DNA of 64,000 bases from Agathobaculum massiliense (GTDB taxonomy: Bacteria > Bacillota > Clostridia > Oscillospirales > Butyricicoccaceae), in NCBI RefSeq assembly GCF_900291975.1, contig NZ_OMPN01000001.1, positions 992,001 through 1,056,000 of the forward strand. Reading direction: 5' to 3'. The notes under the pieces were generated by a model. That model was not told the origin of the DNA, did no database searches, and saw only the letters and a list, made by a program, of their open reading frames with translations. Shown piece after piece: positions 22,536 through 31,811 of the stretch. The translations under genes were made by a program, and so were the position numbers. Positions within the stretch are counted from its first letter, which is position 1; each line of letters begins with the position of its first letter.

Positions 22536-23723
22536 ATGTCCAGACAGGCTTTGGAGGGTCTGAAGGTCGTTGAAGTGGGCAATATCGTGGCCGGCCCTTG
22601 GTGCGGCAGCATGCTGGCCGATTTCGGCGCGCGCGTAATCAAGGTCGAGCCGCCCAAGACCGGCGACCTGATGCGCGGCATGGGCCGCATCAAAAACCTG
22701 TGGTTCGCCGTCGAAGGCCGCAACAAGCAGAACGTTACCCTCAACCTTAAAACCGAACAGGGTAAAAAAATGCTTTGGCAGCTGATTGAGGACGCAGACG
22801 TCCTGATCGAAAACTTCCGCCCTGGCGTGTTCCGAAAGCTCGGCTTCACCTGGGAGGAAATCCACCGGCGCAACCCGCGCCTGATCTACACGGTCGCTTC
22901 CGGCTACGGCCAGACCGGCCCCTACGCTCCCCGCCCCGGCTTTGACCGCATGGGCCTTGCGCTCGGCGGCTTTCTGGAGGTCACCGGCTATCCGGATACG
23001 CCTCCGGTCAAGCCCGGCATCTCGGTCGCGGACTTCTATACTGCCATGTTCAGTTGCATGGCGGTCATGTTCGCGATCTACGACCGTGATGTCAACGGCT
23101 CCGGCGAGGGGCAGATGATCGACTGCGCGCTGACCGAGTCGGTCCTGCGGCTGCAGGAATCCATCATCGCGGAATACTCCTACGACGGTACCATCCGCAC
23201 CCGTATTGGCAACGGCACAACTGTTACCGTCCCATCCGGCCACTTCCTTACCAAGGACGACAAGTATGTTGCCCTGTCCATCACAGGCGATAAGCTATAC
23301 CGCGACTGCATGCACCAGATCGACCGCCAGGATCTGATCGACCATCCGGATTACCAGACCACGATCGACCGCGCGGCGCACCGTGAGGAGATCAACGCGG
23401 AATTTGCCAAGTGGGCGCGCGCCCATACACTGAAGGAATGCCTTGACATACTGGGCGAAGGTATCCCTGCCTGTCCGATCTACAACGTAGCCGATATTAT
23501 GGAGGACCCGCAGTTCGCAGCACGCAACGATATCGTCGAGGTCGAAACCGAGCAGTTCGGCAAAATCAAGATGCAGAACGTTTGCCCCAAAATGCTGGGA
23601 ACGCCGGGTGAAATCAAATGGCCCGGCCAGCCGCTCGGCAAATTCAACAAGGACGTATTCGGCGGATTGCTCGGTTATACGGATGAGCAACTCGCCAAGT
23701 TTGCGGAGGACGGGGTGATCTGA
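22536..23723 (+). CDS. Class III CoA transferase (CaiB/BaiF; HadA/FldA-like)
   Basis: 395 residues. Signature features: VVEVGNIVAGPWCGSMLADF (10-29), KVEPPKTGDLMRG, NVTLNLKTEQGKK and the catalytic aspartate expected in FYTAMFSCMAVMFA (about 168-181; the D precedes FY). It would pass CoA between the product acid and a 2-hydroxy acid. It directly precedes and overlaps the dehydratase activase gene, as in had and fld clusters. Confidence 0.9.
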   Translation: MSRQALEGLKVVEVGNIVAGPWCGSMLADFGARVIKVEPPKTGDLMRGMGRIKNLWFAVEGRNKQNVTLNLKTEQGKKMLWQLIEDADVLIENFRPGVFRKLGFTWEEIHRRNPRLIYTVASGYGQTGPYAPRPGFDRMGLALGGFLEVTGYPDTPPVKPGISVADFYTAMFSCMAVMFAIYDRDVNGSGEGQMIDCALTESVLRLQESIIAEYSYDGTIRTRIGNGTTVTVPSGHFLTKDDKYVALSITGDKLYRDCMHQIDRQDLIDHPDYQTTIDRAAHREEINAEFAKWARAHTLKECLDILGEGIPACPIYNVADIMEDPQFAARNDIVEVETEQFGKIKMQNVCPKMLGTPGEIKWPGQPLGKFNKDVFGGLLGYTDEQLAKFAEDGVI

Positions 23724-24502
23724 TGTTTGCAGCCGGCATTGATATCGGTTCCACCGCTTCCAAGGCCGTCATTCTGGCAGCGGACGGCGGCATCGCGGCC
23801 AAGGCGATCGTCCCAATCGGCACGGGTACCGTTGGTCCGGCTCGCGTGTTCGCGCAGGCGCTGGAAAAGGCCGGCATCACGCGGGACGATATCCAATGGA
23901 TTACTGCAACCGGATACGGCCGTTTCTCTTTCGAGGGGATTAACGATCAAAAAAGCGAACTGAGCTGCCATGCCAGAGGCATCGCCCACCTTCTGCCCGC
24001 TACCCGTACGATTGTGGATATCGGCGGGCAGGACATCAAGGTTATGCGCATAAACGGCAAGGGCATGCTGTTGAATTTCGTGATGAACGATAAATGCGCG
24101 GCGGGTACCGGACGTTTTCTCGACACCATGGCCAAGGTTCTCGACGTAGAGGTGACCGACCTGAGCGATCTCTCTTTCCAGGCGGACGAGGCGGCCGAAA
24201 TCAGCAGCACCTGCACGGTTTTTGCCGAGTCCGAGGTCATCTCCAAGCTGGCCGCGAACATCAGGCTGGAAAACATTGTTTCCGGCATCCATAAATCCGT
24301 GGCGCGCCGCGTCGCATCCCTGGTGCAGCGCTGCGGAATCCAGCCGGAGGTCGCCATGAGCGGCGGCGTCGCACTTAACAAGGGGCTTGTTCATTCTCTG
24401 GAGGAGGAGATCAAGCACCCCATACAGGTTCATGAGGACTGTCAGCTCGCCGGTGCGCTCGGTGCCGCACTGTACGCGCTGGGCAGCATGCGGTCCGCCT
24501 GA
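23723..24502 (+). CDS. 2-hydroxyacyl-CoA dehydratase activase (HgdC/HadI-like)
   Basis: 259 residues of the ASKHA ATPase fold. DIGSTASKAVIL (6-17), DIGGQDIKVMRINGKG, the [4Fe-4S] cysteine in NDKCAAGTGRFL (about 127) and the second in SSTCTVFAESEVIS (about 166), and MSGGVALNKG. A homodimer holding one cluster injects a high-energy electron into the dehydratase using ATP. The ATG shares one base with the preceding stop. Confidence 0.93.
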   Translation: MFAAGIDIGSTASKAVILAADGGIAAKAIVPIGTGTVGPARVFAQALEKAGITRDDIQWITATGYGRFSFEGINDQKSELSCHARGIAHLLPATRTIVDIGGQDIKVMRINGKGMLLNFVMNDKCAAGTGRFLDTMAKVLDVEVTDLSDLSFQADEAAEISSTCTVFAESEVISKLAANIRLENIVSGIHKSVARRVASLVQRCGIQPEVAMSGGVALNKGLVHSLEEEIKHPIQVHEDCQLAGALGAALYALGSMRSA

Positions 24503-24540
24503 ACGCCATATTTTCATTCGCAGGAAAGGATGGAACCCCT

Positions 24541-25818
24541 ATGAGCGAAACTACTGAAGTAAAAAAGCCAAAGCGCCCGCTTCCCAAATCCCGCGTAATG
24601 CTGAACGCGCTGGTTGACAGCATCTACCAAGCCGCTTGGGACGCCGAGGCCAAGGGCGAGCCGGTCGGCTGGTCCACCTCTATCTTTCCGCAGGAGCTGT
24701 GCGCCACGTTCGACGTACCTGTCCTGTATCCTGAAAATAACGCGGCCGGCGTAGCCGCACGCCATGACTCCCCCCGCTTTATCGCGACCTCGGAGGGAGA
24801 GCTGGGTTATTCCAACGATATCTGTTCTTACGCCCGCCTAAGTATCGGCATGGCGCACCAGATGGCCAACGACCCCAACTATGAGCCGCCCTCCGTGCAG
24901 CGCATGCCGCGTCCTACATTCCTGCTCTGCGCCACCAACAGCTGCTTTGAACTGCTTAAATGGTACGAATGCCTGTCGCGCGAGCTGGATATCCCGATCT
25001 TCATGCAGGACTGCCTGTTCAACTATACGGACGCCAAGCCCGCTAAACACTGGATCGCTTACGGCCGCAGCCAGATCGAGCACAACATCCACCGTATGGA
25101 GGAATTTTTCGGCAAGAAATTCGACTGGGATAAATTCCTTGAGTTGCAGAAGATCTCGGTCGAAAACGCGCGGCTGTTTGACGAGTGCGTCCTGATGAAC
25201 GACCGTAACCCCGCTCCACTCAACGGCTTCGACCTGTTCAACTACATGGCGCCCATGGTCGTCGCGCGCAGCCGGCGTGAAACCACCGAGGTACTCCTGC
25301 AGCTCAAGCGCGAGATCCAGGAGCATATCGACAACGGAACCACTACTTTCGGCACCTCTCCCCAGGAGTACCGTGTCGACTGGGAGGGCATCGCCTGCTG
25401 GCCGAATCTTGGCTTTAACCTCAAGACCATGAAAAAGTATGGCGTCAACTGCGTTACAAACGGCTATGTCGGCGCCTGGAGCCTGCACTATACGCCGGGT
25501 AATCTGGATGAAATGGCCGAGCAGTATATGCTTTCCTCCACCAACGTCGTCAATACGACCACGATGATGGGCAAGCGCGCGGATGTCGCCAACCATTTCC
25601 AGTGCAACGGTATGTTCTGCCATATCAACCGCAGCTGCAAATTCATGACCTACCAGATGACCTGCGGGCGGGAGATCGTGGAGGAAAAATGCGGTATCCC
25701 CGTCGTGTTCTTCGACGGTGATCAGGCTGACCCAACGATTTTCAACGAAGCCCAGTTTGAAACCCGGCTGCAAAGCCTGGTGGATGTAATGAAAGCAAAT
25801 AAGGAGGCGGAGCAGTAA
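24541..25818 (+). CDS. 2-hydroxyacyl-CoA dehydratase, larger subunit (HadB/HgdA-like)
   Basis: 425 residues. Family landmarks include GEPVGWSTSIFPQELCATFD, the cysteine-bearing LLCATNSCFELLKWY (about 121-135) and MQDCLFNYTD (about 156-165), and the late CHINRSCKFMTYQM, which supply [4Fe-4S] ligands. With the small subunit it removes water from (R)-2-hydroxyacyl-CoA by a ketyl-radical mechanism and is oxygen sensitive. Stop and next start overlap (TAATG). Confidence 0.9.
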   Translation: MSETTEVKKPKRPLPKSRVMLNALVDSIYQAAWDAEAKGEPVGWSTSIFPQELCATFDVPVLYPENNAAGVAARHDSPRFIATSEGELGYSNDICSYARLSIGMAHQMANDPNYEPPSVQRMPRPTFLLCATNSCFELLKWYECLSRELDIPIFMQDCLFNYTDAKPAKHWIAYGRSQIEHNIHRMEEFFGKKFDWDKFLELQKISVENARLFDECVLMNDRNPAPLNGFDLFNYMAPMVVARSRRETTEVLLQLKREIQEHIDNGTTTFGTSPQEYRVDWEGIACWPNLGFNLKTMKKYGVNCVTNGYVGAWSLHYTPGNLDEMAEQYMLSSTNVVNTTTMMGKRADVANHFQCNGMFCHINRSCKFMTYQMTCGREIVEEKCGIPVVFFDGDQADPTIFNEAQFETRLQSLVDVMKANKEAEQ

Positions 25819-26942
25819 TGGCTGACGTAAAAAACCTGCTGGCACAGTTTGACGACATCAGCAAAAATCCGCAGCGTCTGCTGAAAGAGTATCTCAATGC
25901 CGGCGACAAGGTGATCGCCTGTTTCCCCGTCTATACCCCCCAGCCGCTCGTCCTTGCGGCCGACATGGTGCCGATGGGTATTTGGGGCGGCCAATGCAAC
26001 CCCCAGATAGCCGGCAAGTACGCCCCTATCTTTACCTGCTCCCTGCTGCGTTCATGCCTGGAGTTCGGTATGACCGGCGCGTATCGGGGCGTCTCCGCGG
26101 CGATCATGCCCATCATCTGCGATACGTTCCGCGGCATGAACTCCGCATGGCGCGCAGGCGTTAAGGACATTCGCCCGATCACCTTTATTTATCCACAGAA
26201 CCGCAAGGATCCCGGCGCGCGTGATTTCCTCATTGAGGAGATCAAGACGGTACGCAGCGCCTTGGAGGAGATCTCCGGCAAGGAAATCACAAACGAAGCC
26301 TTGCAGAACGCCATCGCGCTGTGCAACAAACGAAACGCTGTCATGCGGGCCTTCTGCGAAGCGGCGAACGACCATCTCGACCTCATCCGGCCGGCCGACC
26401 GCCACCATGTCATGAAAGCCGCCACGTTCCTGCGTCCGGAAAAAACCATTGAAATGGTTTCTGCACTGACCGAGGCGCTCGCCGCTGAGCCGGTCTGCGA
26501 CTGGAAGGGTAAAAAAGTCATCCTCACCGGCATCACCTGCGAGCCGGACGAGGTACTCGGCTACTTTGCCGACAACAACGTCGCCGTGGTCGGCGACGAC
26601 CTGGCGCAGGAATCCCGTCAGTACCGCAGCGACTATCCCGCGGCCAACTCCGCAATCGAAAGCCTTGCGCTGCACTGGTTTGCCATTTACGGCTGTTCGA
26701 CTGCCCACGACGATAACAATACTGCGCGCGGCCAAATGCTTGTCAAGCTGGCAAAGGACAGTGGCGCGGACTGTGTCGTGCTGTGCATGATGCGCTTTTG
26801 CGAAATCGAAGAATACGACCAGCCATCGGTAATTGACACTGTGACGCGCGCGGGGCTTATGAGCTTCAGCATCGACATCGACCAAAGCACTACGGAAAGC
26901 GGCCAGGCGCTGACCAAGATACAGGCATTTGCAGAAAACTGA
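25818..26942 (+). CDS. 2-hydroxyacyl-CoA dehydratase, smaller subunit (HadC/HgdB-like)
   Basis: 374 residues. VIACFPVYTPQPLVLAADMV (32-51), IFTCSLLRSCLEFGMTG (about 73-89), ICDTFRGMN and the C-terminal CVVLCMMRFCEIEEYDQP fit the beta subunit with its own iron-sulfur cluster. Completes the dehydratase. Which acid is used (branched-chain, aromatic or lactate-like) cannot be settled from sequence alone. Confidence 0.9.
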   Translation: MADVKNLLAQFDDISKNPQRLLKEYLNAGDKVIACFPVYTPQPLVLAADMVPMGIWGGQCNPQIAGKYAPIFTCSLLRSCLEFGMTGAYRGVSAAIMPIICDTFRGMNSAWRAGVKDIRPITFIYPQNRKDPGARDFLIEEIKTVRSALEEISGKEITNEALQNAIALCNKRNAVMRAFCEAANDHLDLIRPADRHHVMKAATFLRPEKTIEMVSALTEALAAEPVCDWKGKKVILTGITCEPDEVLGYFADNNVAVVGDDLAQESRQYRSDYPAANSAIESLALHWFAIYGCSTAHDDNNTARGQMLVKLAKDSGADCVVLCMMRFCEIEEYDQPSVIDTVTRAGLMSFSIDIDQSTTESGQALTKIQAFAEN

Positions 26943-26983
26943 TTGCCTGTGTTTCATTCATTAAACCAAACAGGAGGAACACC

Positions 26984-27787
26984 ATGAACATTTTAGTATG
27001 TATCAAGCAGGTACCGGATACAACGGAGATCAAGATCGATCCGGTGAAGAATACGCTGATTCGGGAGGGCGTGCCGTCGATCGTGAACCCGTTCGACGGC
27101 TATGCCCTGGAAGCGGCGGCGCGGATCAAGGACAAGGATCCGAATACGCGGATTGTCGTGCTGTCCATGGGTCCCGAGCAGGCCAAGGCAGCGCTCAAGG
27201 AATGCCTGGCCATCGCAGCGGACAAGGCGTATCTTGTATCTGACCGCGCGTTCGGCGGCTCGGACACGCTTGCTACCAGCTATATCATTTCCGAGACGAT
27301 CAAAAAGGTGGAGGAGCTTGAGGGCAAGTTCGATGCGATCTTCTGCGGTAAGCAGGCGATCGACGGCGACACCGCGCAGGTCGGTCCGGAAATCGCAGAG
27401 CATCTGGATTATCCGCAGGTCACCTACGGCCTGGAGGCTGCGGCTGGGGACGGACGCATCCGCGTCAACAAGGAAGTTGAGGAAGGCGTGGAGGTCGTAG
27501 AGGTGCAGACGCCGTGCGTAGTTACCTTTACCAAGCCCGCTTGGGACCCGCGTTATCCCACGATCAAGCGCAAAATGGCGGCCAACCGCGCGGACATTCC
27601 GACGCTGACCGCCGCTGACCTGCCCACCATCGACCTGGCGCACGCCGGTCTGAAAGGCTCGCCCACCAAGGTGAAAAAGACCTTTGTGCCGCAGAAAAAA
27701 ACGGGCGGCGTCAAGATCAAGGAAGAAACCGCGGCGGATTCGGCTGTCAAGCTGTTCCAGCTGCTCAGCGACGCGAGCGTCATTTAA
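26984..27787 (+). CDS. etfB: Electron transfer flavoprotein beta subunit
   Basis: 267 residues. Begins MNILVCIKQVPDTTEIKIDP and has the ETF-beta signature VNKEVEEGVEVVEVQTPCVV near 165-185. With EtfA it carries electrons between the acyl-CoA dehydrogenase and ferredoxin/NADH, possibly by flavin bifurcation. SD AGGAGGAACACC. It starts 41 bp after the dehydratase subunit, in the same operon. Confidence 0.93.
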   Translation: MNILVCIKQVPDTTEIKIDPVKNTLIREGVPSIVNPFDGYALEAAARIKDKDPNTRIVVLSMGPEQAKAALKECLAIAADKAYLVSDRAFGGSDTLATSYIISETIKKVEELEGKFDAIFCGKQAIDGDTAQVGPEIAEHLDYPQVTYGLEAAAGDGRIRVNKEVEEGVEVVEVQTPCVVTFTKPAWDPRYPTIKRKMAANRADIPTLTAADLPTIDLAHAGLKGSPTKVKKTFVPQKKTGGVKIKEETAADSAVKLFQLLSDASVI

Positions 27788-27803
27788 GGGAGGCAGGAGA
27801 ACC

Positions 27804-28808
27804 ATGGAAGCAAAAACGAAAGACCTTTGGGTATTTGTGGAGACAAACGGCGACGGTTCGGCAAAGAACGTCGGCATTGAATTATTGACCCCCGGCCGCA
27901 TGATGGCGGATAAGCAGGGCGGCGCTCTGGTCGCCATTGTGATCGGCGATCATGTATCGGCTGCGGTCGAGGCGGCGTCCACGCACGGTGCGGATCAGGT
28001 CATTGTCGTCGAAGGTGCGGAATACGGACATTACAGCACGGACGCTTATGCTATCGCGCTGTGCGCGCTCGTGGAGAAATACGGCCCGACAAGCATGCTG
28101 ATCGGCGCGACCAATAACGGCCGCGACCTTGGCCCGCGCGTATCCTGCCGCCTCAGGACCGGTCTGACCGCGGACTGCACCGCGCTGGATATTGATGAAG
28201 AAAGCGGCAATGTCGCCTGGACTCGCCCTGCATTCGGCGGCAACCTGATGGCGACCATCCTCTGCCCCGACCACCGGCCGCAGATCGGCACAGTTCGCCC
28301 GGGCGTCTTCAAGAAGTGCGAGGAGACCGCGGCAAAGGCTCAGGTTATCCGCGAGGATATCCATGTGGAAGAAAAGGACATCCGCACCAAGGTGATCGAG
28401 CTGCTGCGAGACATGGACGAAGAGAACGTCGATCTGGAGGGCGCGGAGATCATCGTATCCGGCGGCCGCGGCGTCGGCGGTCCGGAGGGCTTCGAGCCGG
28501 TGCGCGCGCTGGCCAAAGCGCTCGGCGCAACGGTCGGCGCCTCCCGTGCGGCGGTGGATTCCGGCTGGATCAGCCATGCCCACCAGGTCGGGCAGACCGG
28601 CAAAACCGTCGGTCCCAAGCTGTACATCGCCTGCGGCATTTCGGGTGCAATTCAGCATCTGGCCGGCATGAGCGGTTCGGATGTGATCGTTGCCATCAAC
28701 AAGGATCCGGACGCCCCGATCTTTGACGTGGCTGATTACGGCGTGGTTGGCAACTTGTTCGAGGTGCTCCCCGTACTGACCGAGGAGATCCAGAAAGCGC
28801 GCGGCTGA
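27804..28808 (+). CDS. etfA: Electron transfer flavoprotein alpha subunit
   Basis: 334 residues from the ATG at 27,804 (GGGAGGCAGGAGAACC upstream); the longer frame overlaps etfB and is rejected. The C-terminal FAD domain shows GGRGVGGPEGFEPVRALAKA, GATVGASRAAVDSGW, GQTGKTVGPKLYIACGISG and the AINKDPDAPIFDVADYG motif. Partner of EtfB. Confidence 0.93.
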   Translation: MEAKTKDLWVFVETNGDGSAKNVGIELLTPGRMMADKQGGALVAIVIGDHVSAAVEAASTHGADQVIVVEGAEYGHYSTDAYAIALCALVEKYGPTSMLIGATNNGRDLGPRVSCRLRTGLTADCTALDIDEESGNVAWTRPAFGGNLMATILCPDHRPQIGTVRPGVFKKCEETAAKAQVIREDIHVEEKDIRTKVIELLRDMDEENVDLEGAEIIVSGGRGVGGPEGFEPVRALAKALGATVGASRAAVDSGWISHAHQVGQTGKTVGPKLYIACGISGAIQHLAGMSGSDVIVAINKDPDAPIFDVADYGVVGNLFEVLPVLTEEIQKARG

Positions 28809-28967
28809 CAAAACCGATACCTCCCTTGGAAAGCACGGACGCCGTGCGGCGCCTAAACGTACGGTGTAGCGCGCGTTTTCCATAGGGCGTTTGTAAACGC
28901 TCAGGGCATGGGGCCGCTGCCGGTGGTTTGGCGGCGGCCTCCTCTGCAACGAGAAAGGAGAACAGAT

Positions 28968-30110
28968 ATGAATTTTCATTTTACCGAAGACGAAAAGGAT
29001 ATCCTGAATATGCTGCACGATTTCGCGATCAAGGAGGTCGCGCCGATCGCCGCGGAAGTCGATGAAAACGAGCGTTTTCCCGAGGAAACCTGGCGCAAAC
29101 TCGCGGAGATGGGTATGATGGGCGTGCCTTATCCGGAGGAATACGGCGGTGCCGGACTGTCCTATGTTTCCTACATCAGCGTTGCGGAAGAGCTTGCGAA
29201 ATACTGCGCCACGACATCGGTCATGGTTTCCGCCCATACCTCGCTCTGCACCTGGCCGATCTATGCGTTTGGCACGGAAGAGCAGAAGCAGAAGTACCTT
29301 CCCGATCTCTGTTCGGGCGAAAAGCTGGGCGCATTCGGCCTGACCGAGCCGGGCGCCGGCACGGACGCCGCCATGCAAAAGACCACCGCCGAGGACAAGG
29401 GCGACCACTGGGTGCTTAACGGCACAAAGATATTCATTACTAACGCCGGCTTTGCGGATACTTTCGTCGTTTTCGCCATGACAGACAAATCGCTCGGCAC
29501 CAAGGGCATCTCGGCGTTCATTGTGGAGCGTGAATTCCCCGGCTTCCGCGTGGGCGCGCATGAGAAGAAAATGGGCATCCGCGGCTCGTCCACCTGCGAG
29601 CTGATATTCGAAGACTGCATCGTACCCAAGGGGAACTTGCTGGGCGAAGTCGGAAAGGGCTTCAAGATCGCGATGATGACGCTGGACGGCGGACGCATCG
29701 GCATCGGTGCGCAGGCGCTCGGCATCGCCCAAGGCGCGATCGACGAATGCGTCAAGTATGTTAAAGAACGCGTGCAGTTCGGCAAGCGCCTGAGCCAGTT
29801 CCAGAACACGCAGTTCGAGCTGGCTGATATGCAGTGCAAGGTAGATGCGGCGCGGCTGCTGATCTATCGGGCAGCGCAGGCCAAGCAGGATGGCGAGCCC
29901 TACAGCCACCTTGCCGCGATGGGCAAGCTGTACGCTTCCGAGGCCGCCAGCGACGTTACCCGCCGCTGCCTGCAGCTCGTTGGCGGCTACGGCTATACCC
30001 GTGAATATCCTTTCGAGCGTTTCATGCGTGACGCCAAAATCACTGAAATCTACGAAGGCACCTCTGAGGTCCAAAAAATGGTCATCTCCGGTTGGATGGG
30101 TGTAAAGTAA
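28968..30110 (+). CDS. Acyl-CoA dehydrogenase 2 (AcdA/AcdB-like)
   Basis: 380 residues. FGLTEPGAGTDAAMQ (about 126), GTKIFITNAGFADTF and the catalytic region ITEIYEGTSEVQKM (Glu about 364). Placed after etfBA, it most likely forms the Etf-linked reductase that saturates the enoyl-CoA made by the dehydratase. The ATG at 28,968 has AGAAAGGAGAACAGAT before it. It closes the operon at a strong terminator. Its closeness to short-chain and cinnamoyl-CoA type enzymes was not tested. Confidence 0.92.
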   Translation: MNFHFTEDEKDILNMLHDFAIKEVAPIAAEVDENERFPEETWRKLAEMGMMGVPYPEEYGGAGLSYVSYISVAEELAKYCATTSVMVSAHTSLCTWPIYAFGTEEQKQKYLPDLCSGEKLGAFGLTEPGAGTDAAMQKTTAEDKGDHWVLNGTKIFITNAGFADTFVVFAMTDKSLGTKGISAFIVEREFPGFRVGAHEKKMGIRGSSTCELIFEDCIVPKGNLLGEVGKGFKIAMMTLDGGRIGIGAQALGIAQGAIDECVKYVKERVQFGKRLSQFQNTQFELADMQCKVDAARLLIYRAAQAKQDGEPYSHLAAMGKLYASEAASDVTRRCLQLVGGYGYTREYPFERFMRDAKITEIYEGTSEVQKMVISGWMGVK

Positions 30111-30130
30111 TCCCGCCTTTCGGAATGTAG

Positions 30131-30197
30131 CAAAAAACAGCGCCCCGCTCCACTGCGGTACTATGGTATCCGCAGCGAGCAGGGCGCTGTTTTTGAT
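30131..30197. terminator. Strong terminator at the end of the acid-reduction operon
   Basis: AAAAACAGCGCCC pairs with an inner-bulged GGGCGCTGTTTTT, with an inner GCTCCACTGCGG / CCGCAGCGAGC stem. It is shared with the convergent serine recombinase gene. Confidence 0.8.
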
Positions 30198-30202
30198 TCT
30201 TT

Positions 30203-31675
30203 TTATATCCGCCAGGTAATGCAGACCTCTCGGCAGGATACCGTTACCTTTTGTACCAGCACGTCGAGCACCGCCCGTTTCCCCTCGAAGCACAGGCTTT
30301 CCCATTGTGCCGCGCCATCCGGCGGCACCGCCTCTGTCTCCCGCCGGCCCGCCAGCCGCCGCCGGATCTCGGCTGCCTGTCCGGTCAAGGCGGCGGCGCG
30401 TTCGTTAATCAGGCACATGGCCTGTTCATTCGCCTGCGGGATGCGAGCGGCGAGCGCCTCCCGCTCGCTTTCCAGCTCCGCAAGACGGGCGCGCAGCGCG
30501 GCGAGTACCGTGTCCGCTTGCCGCTGCGGTTCGAGCGGCCCCAGCTCTGCCAGCCGCGCTCGCACCGCTTCTCCGGCTAGCCGCTCGACCGCATCCGCTT
30601 TGGGCAGCCCCGCGACGGTGCAGCCGTGCGCAGCATAGCGGTGCGAGCAGACCAGATAGCGGCTGCCGTTCGTCGCCCGCTTGACGGTCAGCGCATAGCC
30701 GCAGGACGCGCATTTGAGGCGTCCTGCCAGCCAAGTCCATTTTGCCTTGTTGCCCGCGGCGACCGGACGGTTGCCCATGCAGCGCCGGCGGCAGGCCAGC
30801 CAAACGTCCTCATCCACCAGGCCCTCATGCGGCGCGAGCAGCAGGCGCGCGGCCTCCGGATGGGTCTGCTTACGCTTCCCACTTTCCCCGGAAAACAAAA
30901 AGCAGCCGTTCCGGCCCGCAAACAGCTCCGGCTCGCTCAGCATCTCGGTGCCGGCCCGCTGGTAAAATTCATAAACGCCCTGCCCCGCGCGGACATAGAC
31001 CGGATTGCGGATGGTCTCCCGCACGCGCTCCCGCGTCCACGGCCGCCCCCGCCGGTTTACAACGCCGTTTTCTTCCAGCAGGCGCAGCACATCCCCGATC
31101 GAATTTTTCCGGTCCGCGTATAGCGCGCAGATTAGGCGGATATGCTCCGCCTCCTCGGGCTGCGGCACATAGCGCCTGGTATGTACCCCGTCAAGCACGG
31201 CGTCCTCCAAAGCAAAGCCATACGGCACATGCCCGCCCATGAAAAAGCCGTGCTTCATGCGGGCGGCATAGGCATCCGCGACGCGCATCTGGATGGTTTC
31301 GCGCTCCAACTGCGCGAACACGATGCAGATGCTCAGCATGGCGCGCCCCATCGGCGTGGCGGTATCAAACTTCTCCGTACAGGAAACGAATTCCACGCCC
31401 AGGCGTTGGAACTCCTCTATCATGCCCGCAAAATCCAGGATGGAGCGGCTGATGCGGTCCAGCTTGTAGACAATCACCCGCGAGGCGCCGCCCTGCCGCA
31501 GCGCCTCCATCATGCGCCGGAATGCCGGCCGGTCGGTGTTTTTGCCGCTGTACCCCTTGTCGGAAAAGATCCGGCACGGTCCGCCCCTCGTCTCATACCG
31601 GCAATATTCGATCTGGCTCTCGATCGAAATGCTGTCTGCCTTGTCGACCGACTGGCGGCTGTAGATGAAGTCCAC
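30203..31675 (-). CDS. Large serine recombinase A
   Basis: 490 residues. Resolvase-like catalytic domain 1-140 with the nucleophile in YSRQSVDK (Ser 8), KGYSGKNTDRPAF and VYKLDRISRS. Recombinase domain about 155-270, zinc ribbon CASCGYALTVKR/CSHRYAAHGC (about 327-365), coiled coil 400-445. GTG start, overlapping nothing but 1 bp after the upstream small ORF. It lies between the acid-reduction operon and the OYE gene; no attachment sites could be fixed. GC matches the chromosome, so it is long resident or comes from a related host. Confidence 0.92.
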   Translation of the reverse strand: MDFIYSRQSVDKADSISIESQIEYCRYETRGGPCRIFSDKGYSGKNTDRPAFRRMMEALRQGGASRVIVYKLDRISRSILDFAGMIEEFQRLGVEFVSCTEKFDTATPMGRAMLSICIVFAQLERETIQMRVADAYAARMKHGFFMGGHVPYGFALEDAVLDGVHTRRYVPQPEEAEHIRLICALYADRKNSIGDVLRLLEENGVVNRRGRPWTRERVRETIRNPVYVRAGQGVYEFYQRAGTEMLSEPELFAGRNGCFLFSGESGKRKQTHPEAARLLLAPHEGLVDEDVWLACRRRCMGNRPVAAGNKAKWTWLAGRLKCASCGYALTVKRATNGSRYLVCSHRYAAHGCTVAGLPKADAVERLAGEAVRARLAELGPLEPQRQADTVLAALRARLAELESEREALAARIPQANEQAMCLINERAAALTGQAAEIRRRLAGRRETEAVPPDGAAQWESLCFEGKRAVLDVLVQKVTVSCREVCITWRI

Positions 31676-31676
31676 G

Positions 31677-31811
31677 CTATCCCTCCGCCCGCGCGTATTG
31701 CCGGAACACGGCGGCCAGCGCCCGCACGGCTGCCTGCCGCTCCTCCTCCGAAGCCTGCAGCGGACGGATATGGACGACCGCGAGCGCCTCCGCTTCCTGT
31801 TTTTCCATCAT
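31677..31811 (-). CDS. Small ORF preceding recombinase A
   Basis: 44 residues (MMEKQEAEALAVVHIRPLQA then an arginine/alanine-rich helix ending YARAEG). Its stop lies 1 bp before the GTG of recombinase A, which carries the GGAGGG ribosome site inside this ORF, so the two are probably coupled. A similarly placed small ORF precedes recombinase B at 42,942. No known family. Confidence 0.6.
   Translation of the reverse strand: MMEKQEAEALAVVHIRPLQASEEERQAAVRALAAVFRQYARAEG

Noticed and set aside
21867..23243. 458-codon minus-strand ORF opposite the crotonase and CoA transferase
   Set aside because: GC-skew shadow of well-supported genes, with no recognisable motif.
27882..30305. 807-codon minus-strand ORF opposite etfA and the acyl-CoA dehydrogenase
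   Set aside because: Antisense frame kept open by GC-rich codon bias; no domain, and the plus-strand genes are clear.
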